Positions 36,644 through 46,871 of a DNA stretch of 64,000 nt are shown here, piece by piece (the first letter of the stretch is position 1; every line of letters begins with the position of its first letter). Both the position numbers and the translations under genes were made by a program. The DNA is taken from the NCBI RefSeq assembly GCF_016807805.1, contig NZ_CP063362.1, forward strand, positions 1,302,001-1,366,000, given 5' to 3'. The notes under the pieces were generated by a model. That model had not been told where the DNA came from and ran no database searches. It saw only the letters and a list, made by a program, of their open reading frames with translations. This DNA comes from Xanthobacter dioxanivorans. Its GTDB lineage: Bacteria > Pseudomonadota > Alphaproteobacteria > Rhizobiales > Xanthobacteraceae.

Positions 36644-37267
36644 TCAGGCGATGAGGTCGCGCTTCTCCAGCACGGTGGAATCCGCCGCCAGCCGGTAGAA
36701 GATGGGCGCGCCGGTGGCGAGCTCGCGCTTCATGATGCCCTCGGGGGAGAGCTTCTCCAGCACCATCACCAATGCGCGCAGGGAATTGCCGTGGGCCGCC
36801 ACCAGCGTGCGCTCGCCGCGCAGCACGCACGGCAGGATCTCCTGCACGTAGTAAGGCAGGGTGCGGGCCACGGTGTCGCGCAGGCTCTCGCCGCCGGGCG
36901 GGGGCACGTCGTAGGAGCGGCGCCAGGTGTGCACCTGCTCCTCGCCCCACTTGGCGCGGGCGTCGTCCTTGTTGAGGCCGGAGAGGTCGCCGTAGTCGCG
37001 CTCGTTCAACGCCTGGTCCCGGGAGGTCTTCACCCCCTCCTGTCCCATTTCGCCGAGCACCAAAGCGAGGGTGCGCTGGGCGCGCGTCAAGGCGGAGGTG
37101 AAGGCCACGTCGAAGGACAGGCCCTCGGCCTTCAGCAGCGTGCCGGCACGCTTCGCCTCGGCGACGCCCTGCTCGGTGAGGTCGGGATCGCGCCAGCCGG
37201 TGAACAGGTTCTTCAGGTTCCACTCGCTCTGCCCGTGACGGACGAGGACGAGGATGCGGTCGGACAT
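36644..37267 (-). CDS. gpmA: 2,3-bisphosphoglycerate-dependent phosphoglycerate mutase
   Basis: A 207-residue enzyme starting [20 protein letters not shown] (catalytic His in RHGQSEWN). It also has [39 protein letters not shown] in two conserved parts, and the second His in [14 protein letters not shown]. It interconverts 3- and 2-phosphoglycerate in glycolysis. An in-frame ATG 12 codons upstream is less likely. It lies 22 bases downstream of dapB on the same strand. Confidence 0.94.
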   Translation of the reverse strand: MSDRILVLVRHGQSEWNLKNLFTGWRDPDLTEQGVAEAKRAGTLLKAEGLSFDVAFTSALTRAQRTLALVLGEMGQEGVKTSRDQALNERDYGDLSGLNKDDARAKWGEEQVHTWRRSYDVPPPGGESLRDTVARTLPYYVQEILPCVLRGERTLVAAHGNSLRALVMVLEKLSPEGIMKRELATGAPIFYRLAADSTVLEKRDLIA

Positions 37268-37289
37268 GGAAGGACGCTCCGGCGTTTTT

Positions 37290-38105
37290 TCAGAAGTCGG
37301 CAAGGCCGAGCACGTCGGCCATGGAATAGAGGCCCGGCTCGCGGCCCTTCACCCAGCGCGCCGCCACCAGCGCGCCGTGGGCGAAGATCATGCGGTCCTC
37401 GGCCTTGTGGGTGAGCTCGATGCGCTCGGAGGGGCCGGCGAAGATGACCACGTGCTCGCCCACCACCGAGCCGCCGCGCAGGCTGGCGAAGCCGATGGCA
37501 CCCGGCTTGCGCGCGCCGGTGTGGCCGTCGCGGCCGCGCTCGGAGCACTCGTCCAGCGCGCGGCCGCGCCCGTTCGCCGCCGCCTCGCCGAGGAGGAGCG
37601 CGGTGCCGGAGGGGGCATCCACCTTCTTGTTGTGGTGCATCTCCACGATCTCGATGTCGAAGCTGTCGTCCAGCGTCGCCGCCACCCGGCGGGTGAGGGC
37701 GGCGAGCAGGTTGACGCCGAGGCTCATGTTGCCCGACTTCATGACCGGCGTGCGCCGGGCGGCGGCGGCGATGGCCGCGTTGTCGGCGTTGGAAAAGCCG
37801 GTGGTGCCGATGACATGGGCGATGCCGGTTTCCGCGAGGCGCTCGGCGAGCCGCACCGTGGCGGAAGGCGTCGAGAAATCCACCACCACGTCGGCGCCGT
37901 TGAGCGTGGGGGCGACGTCGCTTTCCACGGTCACGCCGTTGGGCCTCAGGCCGCTCATCAGGCCCGCATCCTCGCCGAGATGGGTCGAGCCCGAATATTC
38001 CAGGGCGCCGACCAGCTCGAGACCAGTCGTCTCCGCGATGGCCTTGATGAGGGCCCGGCCCATGCGGCCGCCGGCTCCGGCGATGACGATGCGCAGATCA
38101 GACAC
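37290..38105 (-). CDS. dapB: 4-hydroxy-tetrahydrodipicolinate reductase
   Basis: A 271-residue enzyme with a GTG start. Its NAD(P) motif is [53 protein letters not shown] and the catalytic [20 protein letters not shown] identify DapB. It reduces the first committed intermediate of the lysine/diaminopimelate pathway. The C-terminal [19 protein letters not shown] is the dimer region. GGGGAC precedes the GTG. Confidence 0.95.
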   Translation of the reverse strand: MSDLRIVIAGAGGRMGRALIKAIAETTGLELVGALEYSGSTHLGEDAGLMSGLRPNGVTVESDVAPTLNGADVVVDFSTPSATVRLAERLAETGIAHVIGTTGFSNADNAAIAAAARRTPVMKSGNMSLGVNLLAALTRRVAATLDDSFDIEIVEMHHNKKVDAPSGTALLLGEAAANGRGRALDECSERGRDGHTGARKPGAIGFASLRGGSVVGEHVVIFAGPSERIELTHKAEDRMIFAHGALVAARWVKGREPGLYSMADVLGLADF

Positions 38106-38172
38106 GGTTCATGTCCCCGATTCGTGGTTTGCCGGCCGGTCCTCAACGCCCCGGCTTGCGTGCGGCGGCGCC

Positions 38173-38817
38173 TCAGACGGGTGCCGCCTCCCGGCCGGTA
38201 TAGCCGGAGACGAGGACGACGTCGGCCACCGCGGCCTCCTGCCGGATGGCGCGCGCCCTCTGGTAGCCGGGTGAGTAATAGCAAGCGCGCGCCGTCGCCA
38301 CGTCCTTGAAGGCGACGACCACGTAGCGCGCGCGGCCATGTCCCTCGAGCAGCTGATGCCGCCCGCCCCGCACCAGGAACCACCCGCCATACTCGGCGAA
38401 GGGCGCCGCGTTGGCTGCCATGTAGTCCTTGTAGCGCTCCGGATCGGTCACATCCACCTTGGCCATCCAGTAGCCACGGGGCTTGTCCACCGTGCCCTCC
38501 GGCGGCGGGGCCGGCGAGGGCTGCGGCCCGTCATAACCCTCGACCGCCGCGAGATCAGCGATGGCGGTGGCCTGCCGCAGGTCGCGGACGGGGCGATAGT
38601 CGGGCGCCTCGTAGGTGGTGACGGCAACGTCGAAGGAGGCCATCTCCACCAGCACGTTGCGATGCCGCTTGATGCCTTCGAGATGCTCGAAGTCCCCGCC
38701 GCGGATGACGAAGTCCATCTGGTGCGCCTGCGCGAAGCGCAGGTTCGCCTCCCGGTAGGTGATGTAGTCCACCGGGTTGACCACATCGAGATTGAGGAAC
38801 CAGTAGCCCTTTGACAT
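38173..38817 (-). CDS. Tandem DUF1330 protein
   Basis: A 214-residue protein made of two copies of the small DUF1330 ferredoxin-like fold. Copy 1 is at about 4-95 (GYWFLNLDVVNPVDYITYRE, FVIRGGDFEHLEG). Copy 2 is at about 115-205 (GYWMAKVDVTDPERYKDYMA, FLVRGGRHQLLEGHGRARYV). Single-domain members usually dimerise, so the duplication should give an internal pseudo-dimer. The two halves differ enough to suggest an old duplication. Function unknown. It is 11 bases upstream of nothing else on this strand except dapB, and pyrF lies 11 bases upstream of it, so co-transcription with pyrF is likely. Confidence 0.85.
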   Translation of the reverse strand: MSKGYWFLNLDVVNPVDYITYREANLRFAQAHQMDFVIRGGDFEHLEGIKRHRNVLVEMASFDVAVTTYEAPDYRPVRDLRQATAIADLAAVEGYDGPQPSPAPPPEGTVDKPRGYWMAKVDVTDPERYKDYMAANAAPFAEYGGWFLVRGGRHQLLEGHGRARYVVVAFKDVATARACYYSPGYQRARAIRQEAAVADVVLVSGYTGREAAPV

Positions 38818-38828
38818 TGCCCCCCTCC

Positions 38829-39530
38829 TCAGCCGCCCAGCTCTTCGAGGATGGCGCGCGCCGCGGCGAGCGGATCCGGCGCGGCGGCGATGGGCCGGCC
38901 CACCACGATCATGTCGGCCCCGGCGGCGATGGCCTCGGCCGGCGTGGCGATGCGCTTCTGGTCGCCAACCTCCGCCCCCCGCGGCCGCACGCCCGGCGTC
39001 ACCACCAGGCCCCGCGGGCCGAGGATGCCCCGCACCATGGCGGCGTCGGTCGGCGCGCAGATGACGCCGGCGATCCCCGCCTGCCGCGCCTGGCCGGCGC
39101 GCAGGCGCACCGTGTCGGTCACCCCGGCGCCGTAGCCGGCGGCGGCGAGGTCGCCATCGTCATAGGACGTGAGCACGGTGACGCCCAGCACCTGGAGGTC
39201 GCTGCCCGACGCGCCGCGGGCGGCGGCGGCCATGGTCTGGGGATAGGCATGGACGGTGAGCAGGCTCACCCCCCGCTCCGCCGCCGCGGCGGTGGCCCGC
39301 TCGACGGTGTTGCCGATGTCGTGCAGCTTGAGGTCAAGGAAAACCTTCTTGCCGGCGCCGATGAGGTCGGCGGCAAGGTCGAGGCCGCCGGCGACGGTGA
39401 GCTCAAGGCCGATCTTGTAGAAGCTCACCACATCGCCAAGCTGCCACACCAGCGCCTCGGCCGCGCTGGCGCTGGGAAAATCGAGAGCGACGATCAGTCG
39501 GTCCCGGGCGTCGGCGTGTGCCTCGCTCAT
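38829..39530 (-). CDS. pyrF: Orotidine-5'-phosphate decarboxylase
   Basis: A 233-residue TIM-barrel enzyme, start 39530 with GGAGGAGG upstream. [34 protein letters not shown] and the catalytic [19 protein letters not shown] (Asp-Lys-Asp network) are diagnostic, as is VTPGVRPRG near the end. It makes UMP from OMP. Its ATG overlaps the stop of the upstream histidine-phosphatase-like gene by ATGA, indicating translational coupling. Confidence 0.95.
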   Translation of the reverse strand: MSEAHADARDRLIVALDFPSASAAEALVWQLGDVVSFYKIGLELTVAGGLDLAADLIGAGKKVFLDLKLHDIGNTVERATAAAAERGVSLLTVHAYPQTMAAAARGASGSDLQVLGVTVLTSYDDGDLAAAGYGAGVTDTVRLRAGQARQAGIAGVICAPTDAAMVRGILGPRGLVVTPGVRPRGAEVGDQKRIATPAEAIAAGADMIVVGRPIAAAPDPLAAARAILEELGG

Positions 39531-40108
39531 CCGGCCTCCTCCATGGTGCGCCACCGGTCCGGGCGCGCAGTGCTCCCGGCGCGGAACCAGCATCCGCCGC
39601 CCACCGGCGGCTGGTCGTGAACGCGCGAGATGGGGTAGCCCGCGAGGTGGCACAGAAGCAAGGTGCCGACGCCGCCATGGCCGACGAAGATCGCCGGCCG
39701 GTCGCCGGGAGGCCCGTCCTTCAGGGCCGCGGCCACCGCCGCGGCGATGCGGGCCTGCGCATCCACCGCGCGCTCCCAGCCGGACACGCTGTCCTGCGGC
39801 CGGGCGAAGAAGGCATTGGCCATACTCTGGAATTCAGCCTCCGGGAGATAGCCGGTGGCGGAGCGGTCATTCTCCTCGAGGCCTTCCCCGACCTGCACGT
39901 CGAGGCCCAGCGCGGCGGCGATGAGCCCGGCGGCCTGGAGGGCCTTCTCCTCGGTGGAGGAGACGATGCGCTTATAGGAGGAGAGGTCGGCGCGTGCGGC
40001 AAAGGCGCGCGTGCGCGCAACGCCGGTCTCCGACAGGCCCCAGCGGGGAACGGGGACGGCGGGGTCCACCCGCACCTGCGGATGGGTCAGATAGAGGAAG
40101 TCCGTCAC
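39527..40108 (-). CDS. Histidine-phosphatase-like protein with altered RHG motif
   Basis: A 193-residue protein starting at GTG 40108 ([20 protein letters not shown]). The fold pattern is that of the phosphoglycerate-mutase/histidine-phosphatase superfamily: [59 protein letters not shown] and [12 protein letters not shown]. The usual N-terminal RHG is replaced by THP, so the first catalytic His is kept but its Arg partner is lost. It may act on a different phosphoester or be non-catalytic. It is translationally coupled to pyrF by a 4-base overlap. Confidence 0.82.
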   Translation of the reverse strand: MTDFLYLTHPQVRVDPAVPVPRWGLSETGVARTRAFAARADLSSYKRIVSSTEEKALQAAGLIAAALGLDVQVGEGLEENDRSATGYLPEAEFQSMANAFFARPQDSVSGWERAVDAQARIAAAVAAALKDGPPGDRPAIFVGHGGVGTLLLCHLAGYPISRVHDQPPVGGGCWFRAGSTARPDRWRTMEEAG

Positions 40109-40160
40109 GGCGGCCCCGCCTCGGGATGAGACCGGCGCGGGACGGCGCCGGCCCGAAACA

Positions 40161-40778
40161 TCAGGGGCGACGATAGGCCCACACGCGGGCGGGCGGGATG
40201 TTGCGCCACACGCGCGGGGAGCGCTCGCCCTCGATGGCGCCCGCCACCAGGGGCACCGGCGAGACCACCGCATAGGTGAACTGCACGAACGGCGCGCCGG
40301 GATGGGAGAGGTCGAAGGCCTCGTTCACCATCCGGTGCCGCTCCGATTCGGGCATGGTGAACAGCGGCAGCGAAGAGATGGTGCCCACGGCCTTGCCCGG
40401 CAGCCGGTCCTCCAGCGTCTTGCCCAGCTTGTAGGCGTCGCCGTTGATCACGGTGACGCCGGGATAGCGCAGGCGCAGCAGGGCGCAGAATTCTGGATTG
40501 TACTCGATGAGGAAGAGGCGCTCCGGGGCGAAACCGCGCTGGAGCAGGGCCTTGGTGACCGGGCCGGTGCCGGGCCCGAGCTCGATCACCGGGCCGTCCT
40601 GCCGCGGGTCGATATAGCTCGCCATCATCTTGGCGAGGGCCGGGCTGGAGGGCGCCACGGCGCCGGTCTTCAGCGGATTCTGGAACCACGACTGCAGGAA
40701 GCGGACCTCGTCCTTGAGGTTGGGCTTCGGCAACGGCTGCTTGCGAAGCGGGCTGCGCTGGTCGTGGGAGTGGAGCAT
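40161..40778 (-). CDS. pmtA: Phosphatidylethanolamine N-methyltransferase, Sinorhizobium-type
   Basis: A 205-residue methyltransferase related to the rRNA-dimethylase family. LKDEVRFLQSWFQNPLKTGA, PSSPALAKMMASYIDP, the SAM motif VIELGPGTGPVTKALLQRG and EYNPEFCALLRLRYPGVTVI match Sinorhizobium PmtA closely from memory. So does SSLPLFTMPESER with FVQFTYAVVSPVP. It methylates phosphatidylethanolamine up to phosphatidylcholine at the inner membrane. GAGGTG precedes the ATG. Confidence 0.85.
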   Translation of the reverse strand: MLHSHDQRSPLRKQPLPKPNLKDEVRFLQSWFQNPLKTGAVAPSSPALAKMMASYIDPRQDGPVIELGPGTGPVTKALLQRGFAPERLFLIEYNPEFCALLRLRYPGVTVINGDAYKLGKTLEDRLPGKAVGTISSLPLFTMPESERHRMVNEAFDLSHPGAPFVQFTYAVVSPVPLVAGAIEGERSPRVWRNIPPARVWAYRRP

Positions 40779-40842
40779 CTACGGCACCTCGAGCGCCCGA
40801 CAAGGTCGGATATCAGGCGCTTAGACGGGAAAGGAGGCGGGG

Positions 40843-41463
40843 TCAAGATTCGTGCGGCCCGGCGAGCACACCAAGCAGGAGGCTGTCGAGGGCGGAGGCG
40901 AGAAGTTCTTCCTCAGGTGGCGAAAGAAAGGCGGAGCAGGTGAGCTTGAGGCTAGCGGTCCCGTGCAGCAGGATCCAGAAGGTGAGCGCAAGGGCGTCCG
41001 GCGCCTTGCCGGGCCTCAATCGACCGGCCGCGGCCAGGTCCTGGAACACGCCGGCGATCAGCGCAAATGCCGCAGCCCCCGCGGCATCCTTGCCGCCGAG
41101 CGCACTGGCGGCGAAACCCGGCTCCATGAAAATCAGCCGGTAGGTTTCCGGCTCGTCGCGGGCGAAGGCGACATAGGCGAGGGCCAGCGCGGTCAGGCGC
41201 GCCAGCGGGTCCGGGATCTGGCCCGCCAGCGACAGGGTCGAAAGCAGGGCGCGCATCCCCTCCTCCCCGAGCGCGCGGGCGATCGCCTCGCGATTCTCGA
41301 AATGCAGGTAGAGGGCGGCCGCGGAATACCCGGCGGCCTCGGCGATGCGGCGCATGGTGAGGGCCTCGAAGCCCTGCTCCAGCACGATGCGCCGGGCTTC
41401 GGCGAGGATGCGGGCGCGGGCGTCCTCCCTTCTTCGGGCACGCGGCGCGGCGGACGATGGCAC
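40843..41463 (-). CDS. TetR-family transcriptional regulator
   Basis: A 206-residue regulator. The DNA-binding domain (about 14-60) reads ARILAEARRIVLEQGFEALT, MRRIAEAAGYSAAALYLHF and ENREAIARAL. The C-terminal domain resembles the WHG type (YRLIFMEPGFA, LTFWILLHGTASLKL). It is divergent from an epimerase-like gene across an 81-base gap that carries three copies of a 13-base palindrome, the expected arrangement for an autoregulating repressor. Confidence 0.9.
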   Translation of the reverse strand: MPSSAAPRARRREDARARILAEARRIVLEQGFEALTMRRIAEAAGYSAAALYLHFENREAIARALGEEGMRALLSTLSLAGQIPDPLARLTALALAYVAFARDEPETYRLIFMEPGFAASALGGKDAAGAAAFALIAGVFQDLAAAGRLRPGKAPDALALTFWILLHGTASLKLTCSAFLSPPEEELLASALDSLLLGVLAGPHES

Positions 41464-41488
41464 AGGACCTCCTCGAACGGAGTTGACA

Positions 41489-41533
41489 TGAACGACGTTC
41501 AGTTTATGAACTATGTTCAGTGAACATCGTTCA
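41489..41533. promoter_or_regulatory. Three TGAAC-N3-GTTCA operators over a promoter
   Basis: Perfect 5-base arms at 41489-41501 (centre GAC), 41507-41519 (TAT) and 41521-41533 (ATC). A promoter-like TTGACA (41483-41488), 16 bases, TATGAA (41505-41510) reads toward the epimerase gene, so bound repressor would cover it. The divergent TetR protein is the obvious candidate binder; that is inference. Confidence 0.75.
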
Positions 41534-41544
41534 GGAGAACTCTA

Positions 41545-42549
41545 ATGCCTTCCGCCCGCCGCCTGCAACCCACCCCCGCCGCCCTCGCGCCGCGCATCGG
41601 CCTCGTCGGCGCCACCGGCCCGGTCGGTGCCAGCATCGCCGCCGCCCTGGCCGCCGCCGCCACGCCCTTCGCCGCCATCGGCCGTTCGGAAAGCGGACTT
41701 GCCGCAGCCTTCGGGACGCAGCCCCTGGCCGTGCGCCGCGCCTGGGAGCCGGACACCGCAGCCGGCATGCGCGCCGCCTTCCACGGCCTCGACACCCTCG
41801 TCACCATGGTGGGCGTGCCCTACGACGCCTTCCACCTGCACCCCGTCCTTATGCGGCGGACCATCGAGGCCGCGGCGGCGGAAGGGGTCTCCCGCCTGCT
41901 CCTCATCGGCACCGCCTATCCGTTCGGCCGGCCGCAGGCGGCGCGGGTCGACGAGACCCACCCGCGCACGCCGCACACCCGCAAGGGCCAGTTGCGCAAG
42001 GCGCAGGAGGACATCCTGATGGCGGCGGACGCGGCGGGGACGATCCGCGCCTCGATCCTGCGCCTGCCCGATTTCTACGGGCCCGGCGTGGAGCGCAGCT
42101 TCCTTTCCGACATCTTCGCCGCGGCGGCGCAGGGGCGGCGGGCCAGGGTGGTGGGGCCCATCGACACGCCACACGAATTCATCTTCGTCCCGGACGTGGG
42201 GCCGGTGGTGCGGGACCTGATCGGGTGCGACGACGCCTTCGGCCGCACCTTCAATCTCGGCGGGGCCGGCACGATCACGGTGCGGGACGTGGCGGAGCGC
42301 GCCTTCGCGATGGCCAAGGCCAAGCCCCGCCTGCTGGTGGCGAACCGGGCCATGCTGCGGCTCGCCGGCCTGTTCGATCCGGTGATGCGCGAACTGGTGG
42401 AGATGCACTACCTGCTGACGACGCCGGTCGTCTTCGACGACGGCGCCCTCACGGGGCTGCTCGGCCCCCTGGCGAAGACCCCCTATGACGCGGGCATCGC
42501 CCGCGCACTGGCGGCGGAAATGGAAACATGCGCCCGAAAGGCCGCCTGA
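41545..42549 (+). CDS. NAD(P)-dependent epimerase/atypical SDR
   Basis: A 334-residue extended short-chain-dehydrogenase-like protein, with AGGAG upstream of the ATG. The nucleotide motif is IGLVGATGPVGASIAAAL. LDTLVTMVGVPYDAFHLHP, LLLIGTAYPFGRPQAARVDE and ILRLPDFYGPGVERSFLSDI follow the family. The usual Tyr-x3-Lys is replaced around RKGQLRKAQEDIL, so it may be an atypical, possibly non-epimerase member. Controlled in all likelihood by the divergent TetR. Substrate unknown. Confidence 0.8.
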   Translation: MPSARRLQPTPAALAPRIGLVGATGPVGASIAAALAAAATPFAAIGRSESGLAAAFGTQPLAVRRAWEPDTAAGMRAAFHGLDTLVTMVGVPYDAFHLHPVLMRRTIEAAAAEGVSRLLLIGTAYPFGRPQAARVDETHPRTPHTRKGQLRKAQEDILMAADAAGTIRASILRLPDFYGPGVERSFLSDIFAAAAQGRRARVVGPIDTPHEFIFVPDVGPVVRDLIGCDDAFGRTFNLGGAGTITVRDVAERAFAMAKAKPRLLVANRAMLRLAGLFDPVMRELVEMHYLLTTPVVFDDGALTGLLGPLAKTPYDAGIARALAAEMETCARKAA

Positions 42550-42570
42550 TCCCTGCGGAAGCGGCGGGGA

Positions 42571-43710
42571 TCAGGCCCCCTCGCCCGAGGCTCCCTGGAA
42601 GAACTCCTTCACCTTGGCGAAGAAGCCGGCCGATTCCGGGTGGGTCTCGCCGGAGCTTTCCTTATCGAACTCGGCGAGCAGTTCCTTCTGCCGCTTGGTG
42701 AGCTTCTGCGGCGTCTCCACCACCACCTGCACATACATGTCGCCGTGGTTGCGGGTGCGCAGGACCGGCATGCCCTTGCCGGAGAGGCGGAACCGCTTCT
42801 GCGACTGGGTGCCCTCGGGGATCTTCACCTTGGTCTTGTCGCCGTCGATGGTCGGCACCTCCACCGCGCCGCCCAGCGCCGCCGTCACCATGGAAATGGG
42901 CACGCGGCAGTAGAGATCGGCCCCCTCCCGCTGGAAAAAGGCGTGGGGCTCGATGGAGAGGAAGATGTAGAGGTCGCCGGCCGGCCCGCCGCGCACACCG
43001 GCCTCGCCTTCGCCGCCGAGGCGGATGCGCGTGCCGTCCTCGACGCCGGCGGGGATCTGCACCGACAAGGCGCGCTCGCGCGTCACCCGCCCGGCGCCGC
43101 CGCAGGCGCCGCAGGGGTCCTCGATGACCGACCCGCGCCCCTGGCAGGTGGGGCAGGTGCGTTCCAGCGTGAAGAAGCCCTGGGCATGGCGGATCTTGCC
43201 CGCCCCGCCGCAGGTGCGGCAGGCCTTCGGCTGGGTGCCGGGCTTGGCGCCGGTGCCGGTGCAGGCCTCGCAGGTGATGGAGGTGGGGATCTTGATCTGC
43301 GCCGTCTTGCCGACGAAGGCTTCCTCCAGCGTGATTTCCATATTGTAGCGCAGGTCCGCCCCGCGCCCGCGCTGCTGCCCGCCGCCGCGCCCGCGGCCCA
43401 TGCTCCCGCCGAACAGGTCATCGAAGATGTCGGCGAAGGAGGAGGCGAAATCATTGCCGAAGCCGGGGCCACCCCCGCCGCCATTCTCGAAGGCGGCATG
43501 GCCGAAGCGGTCATAGGCGGCACGCTTCTGGGGGTCTTTCAGGACCTCGTAGGCCTCGTTGACCTCCTTGAACATGACCTCGGCTTCCGCATCCCCCTGG
43601 TTGCGGTCCGGATGCCATTTCATCGCAAGTTTGCGGTAGGAGGCCTTCAGCACCGTCTCGTCGGCGCCGCGGTCGCAGCCGAGGGTTTCGTAATAATCGC
43701 GCTTGGCCAT
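42571..43710 (-). CDS. dnaJ: Chaperone protein DnaJ
   Basis: A 379-residue type I J-protein. The J domain is [20 protein letters not shown] with [10 protein letters not shown] (HPD at about 33-35). A Gly/Phe-rich linker follows ([16 protein letters not shown]). Four zinc motifs come next: [24 protein letters not shown] and CGACGGAG. The C-terminal substrate-binding domains follow. It stimulates DnaK ATPase and delivers unfolded proteins. It starts 4 bases after the stop of a small secreted-protein gene lying between dnaK and dnaJ, which suggests coupling. Confidence 0.95.
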   Translation of the reverse strand: MAKRDYYETLGCDRGADETVLKASYRKLAMKWHPDRNQGDAEAEVMFKEVNEAYEVLKDPQKRAAYDRFGHAAFENGGGGGPGFGNDFASSFADIFDDLFGGSMGRGRGGGQQRGRGADLRYNMEITLEEAFVGKTAQIKIPTSITCEACTGTGAKPGTQPKACRTCGGAGKIRHAQGFFTLERTCPTCQGRGSVIEDPCGACGGAGRVTRERALSVQIPAGVEDGTRIRLGGEGEAGVRGGPAGDLYIFLSIEPHAFFQREGADLYCRVPISMVTAALGGAVEVPTIDGDKTKVKIPEGTQSQKRFRLSGKGMPVLRTRNHGDMYVQVVVETPQKLTKRQKELLAEFDKESSGETHPESAGFFAKVKEFFQGASGEGA

Positions 43711-43714
43711 GGCC

Positions 43715-44155
43715 TCAGAAGACCTCACTCAATTTCTCCGGCAGCTTCCGGTCAAAGACCACCACGCCCGGCTGCTTTTCGCACTGCGCCAAATCCCGCC
43801 GATAATTCACCCAGGCGCTGTTGGCCATACTTGACGGCTCGGTCCGCTGTTCGACGTGATCGTGGACGGTCGCCGCGACCACGGCCAGCGCCGAAATCAA
43901 CCGGGCACACACGCGCCCATCTGCTTCTGCCGCCCGACCCCACGTGACATCGTACTCGTCAAGGAGCGCGTCATACAGCGTCAGGAGACGGCGCGGCTTG
44001 TTGCTCCGGATCGCGTCGATGAGAACCATCTCCACCACGACAGCCCGGTCGTAAAACGACTGGGCGGTCAGGCGTTTCGGCTGGTCAGCGCCCGCCGATG
44101 AAACGAGAAGGGCGCCCGATGCGGCGCCCAGAACGACCTTCGCTGCGGCCTTCAT
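43715..44155 (-). CDS. Small secreted protein between dnaK and dnaJ, unknown
   Basis: A 146-residue protein with a Sec signal peptide (residues 1-23, [18 protein letters not shown]). The mature part is helical: [56 protein letters not shown]. It has two cysteines (VCARL and QCEKQ) that could pair in the periplasm. No family is recognised. It lies in the dnaK-dnaJ unit: 84 bases after dnaK, across a hairpin, and ending 4 bases before dnaJ. An upstream ATG two codons earlier is out of frame. The context suggests expression with the chaperones, but an export signal makes a direct chaperone role unlikely. Confidence 0.7.
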   Translation of the reverse strand: MKAAAKVVLGAASGALLVSSAGADQPKRLTAQSFYDRAVVVEMVLIDAIRSNKPRRLLTLYDALLDEYDVTWGRAAEADGRVCARLISALAVVAATVHDHVEQRTEPSSMANSAWVNYRRDLAQCEKQPGVVVFDRKLPEKLSEVF

Positions 44156-44172
44156 CCATCACGCCCCGATGC

Positions 44173-44206
44173 GATGCCTGTCCCGGCCGGAGCCGGGACA
44201 GGCATC
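44173..44206 (-). terminator. Perfect 15-bp hairpin downstream of dnaK
   Basis: GATGCCTGTCCCGGC and its exact complement around a 4-base loop, 33 bases past the dnaK stop. There is no T run, so it probably acts as an mRNA stabiliser or partial attenuator that lowers downstream dnaJ levels rather than as a full terminator. Confidence 0.65.
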
Positions 44207-44239
44207 ATATTGCCCTGACATTCGCCTGAGGCGAAGGGA

Positions 44240-46135
<1,896 letters not shown>

Positions 46136-46272
46136 ATGGTTTTCTCCTTGCCGGCAGGCCGACCGGGCCCTTTCGGCACCCGCGGGGGATGACCGCAGGC
46201 CCCTCCCGCAGCCGATCCGCCGGCCCCCTGAACGTAAATTGGGGTTCGTCGCGAAAACGACGATCGAGGCGC

Positions 46273-46300
46273 ATATAGGGGGGTGTTCTGGCCCCGCAAG
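46273..46300 (-). promoter_or_regulatory. Sigma-32 (RpoH) heat-shock promoter of dnaK
   Basis: On the minus strand CTTG (46297-46300) is followed, after 17 bases, by CCTATAT (46273-46279). This matches the alphaproteobacterial RpoH consensus CTTG-N17-CYTATNT at every defined position. It would give a leader of roughly 130 bases before the dnaK ATG. Confidence 0.82.
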
Positions 46301-46375
46301 GCGTTCCGGCAGGCGGGGCGGCGCTTTTTCACGCCTTCGCGAGGACCAGCGCCGATACGATGTATCCGCCGGCAA

Positions 46376-46753
46376 TCAATCGGCGGCGGTCATCCAGCCC
46401 ATGGGCGCGCCGGTCGGGTCGGCGACGATGGCGATCCAGCCGATGCCCGGCACCTCGAACGGCGCGCGGATGACATGCCCGCCATTCTCCTCCAGCAACT
46501 TGAGCCGGGCGTCCAGCTTGTCCACGTTGATGTAGCTGAACCAGTGCGGCGGCACGGTGGGCGGCAGAAGGTCGGTCTTGTCCATCATCCCGGCCACCGC
46601 TTCCTCGCCCAGCATGGCCACATAATAGGTCCGCTCGCCCTCCATGGGCATGGCGTCGAAGGTCCAGCCCAAGGTGGCGCCGTAGAACGCCTTCGCCCGC
46701 TCCACGTCGTCGGTCATCAGCTCGTTCCAGTAGAACTTCCCGTGCGGGGCCAT
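46376..46753 (-). CDS. VOC-family (glyoxalase-like) protein
   Basis: A 125-residue protein with GGAGGAG before the ATG. MAPHGKFYWNELMTDDVERA, KAFYGATLGWTFDAMPM and the C-terminal WIAIVADPTGAPMGWM are typical of the vicinal-oxygen-chelate fold. It has possible metal-site residues (His4, Glu10). Catalytic role unknown; related proteins are annotated as glyoxalase or bleomycin-resistance-like without proof. Confidence 0.85.
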   Translation of the reverse strand: MAPHGKFYWNELMTDDVERAKAFYGATLGWTFDAMPMEGERTYYVAMLGEEAVAGMMDKTDLLPPTVPPHWFSYINVDKLDARLKLLEENGGHVIRAPFEVPGIGWIAIVADPTGAPMGWMTAAD

Positions 46754-46871
46754 AAGGTCTCCTCCGTTGACGCGGCGGGCCGCGGCGGGCGGCACTATGC
46801 CGGAGACGGCGGCCGGCGGCCACCGGCTCCGGAGCGGCAGAGCGGGCCGCCCCGGACCGGTCCTCCCGGCG

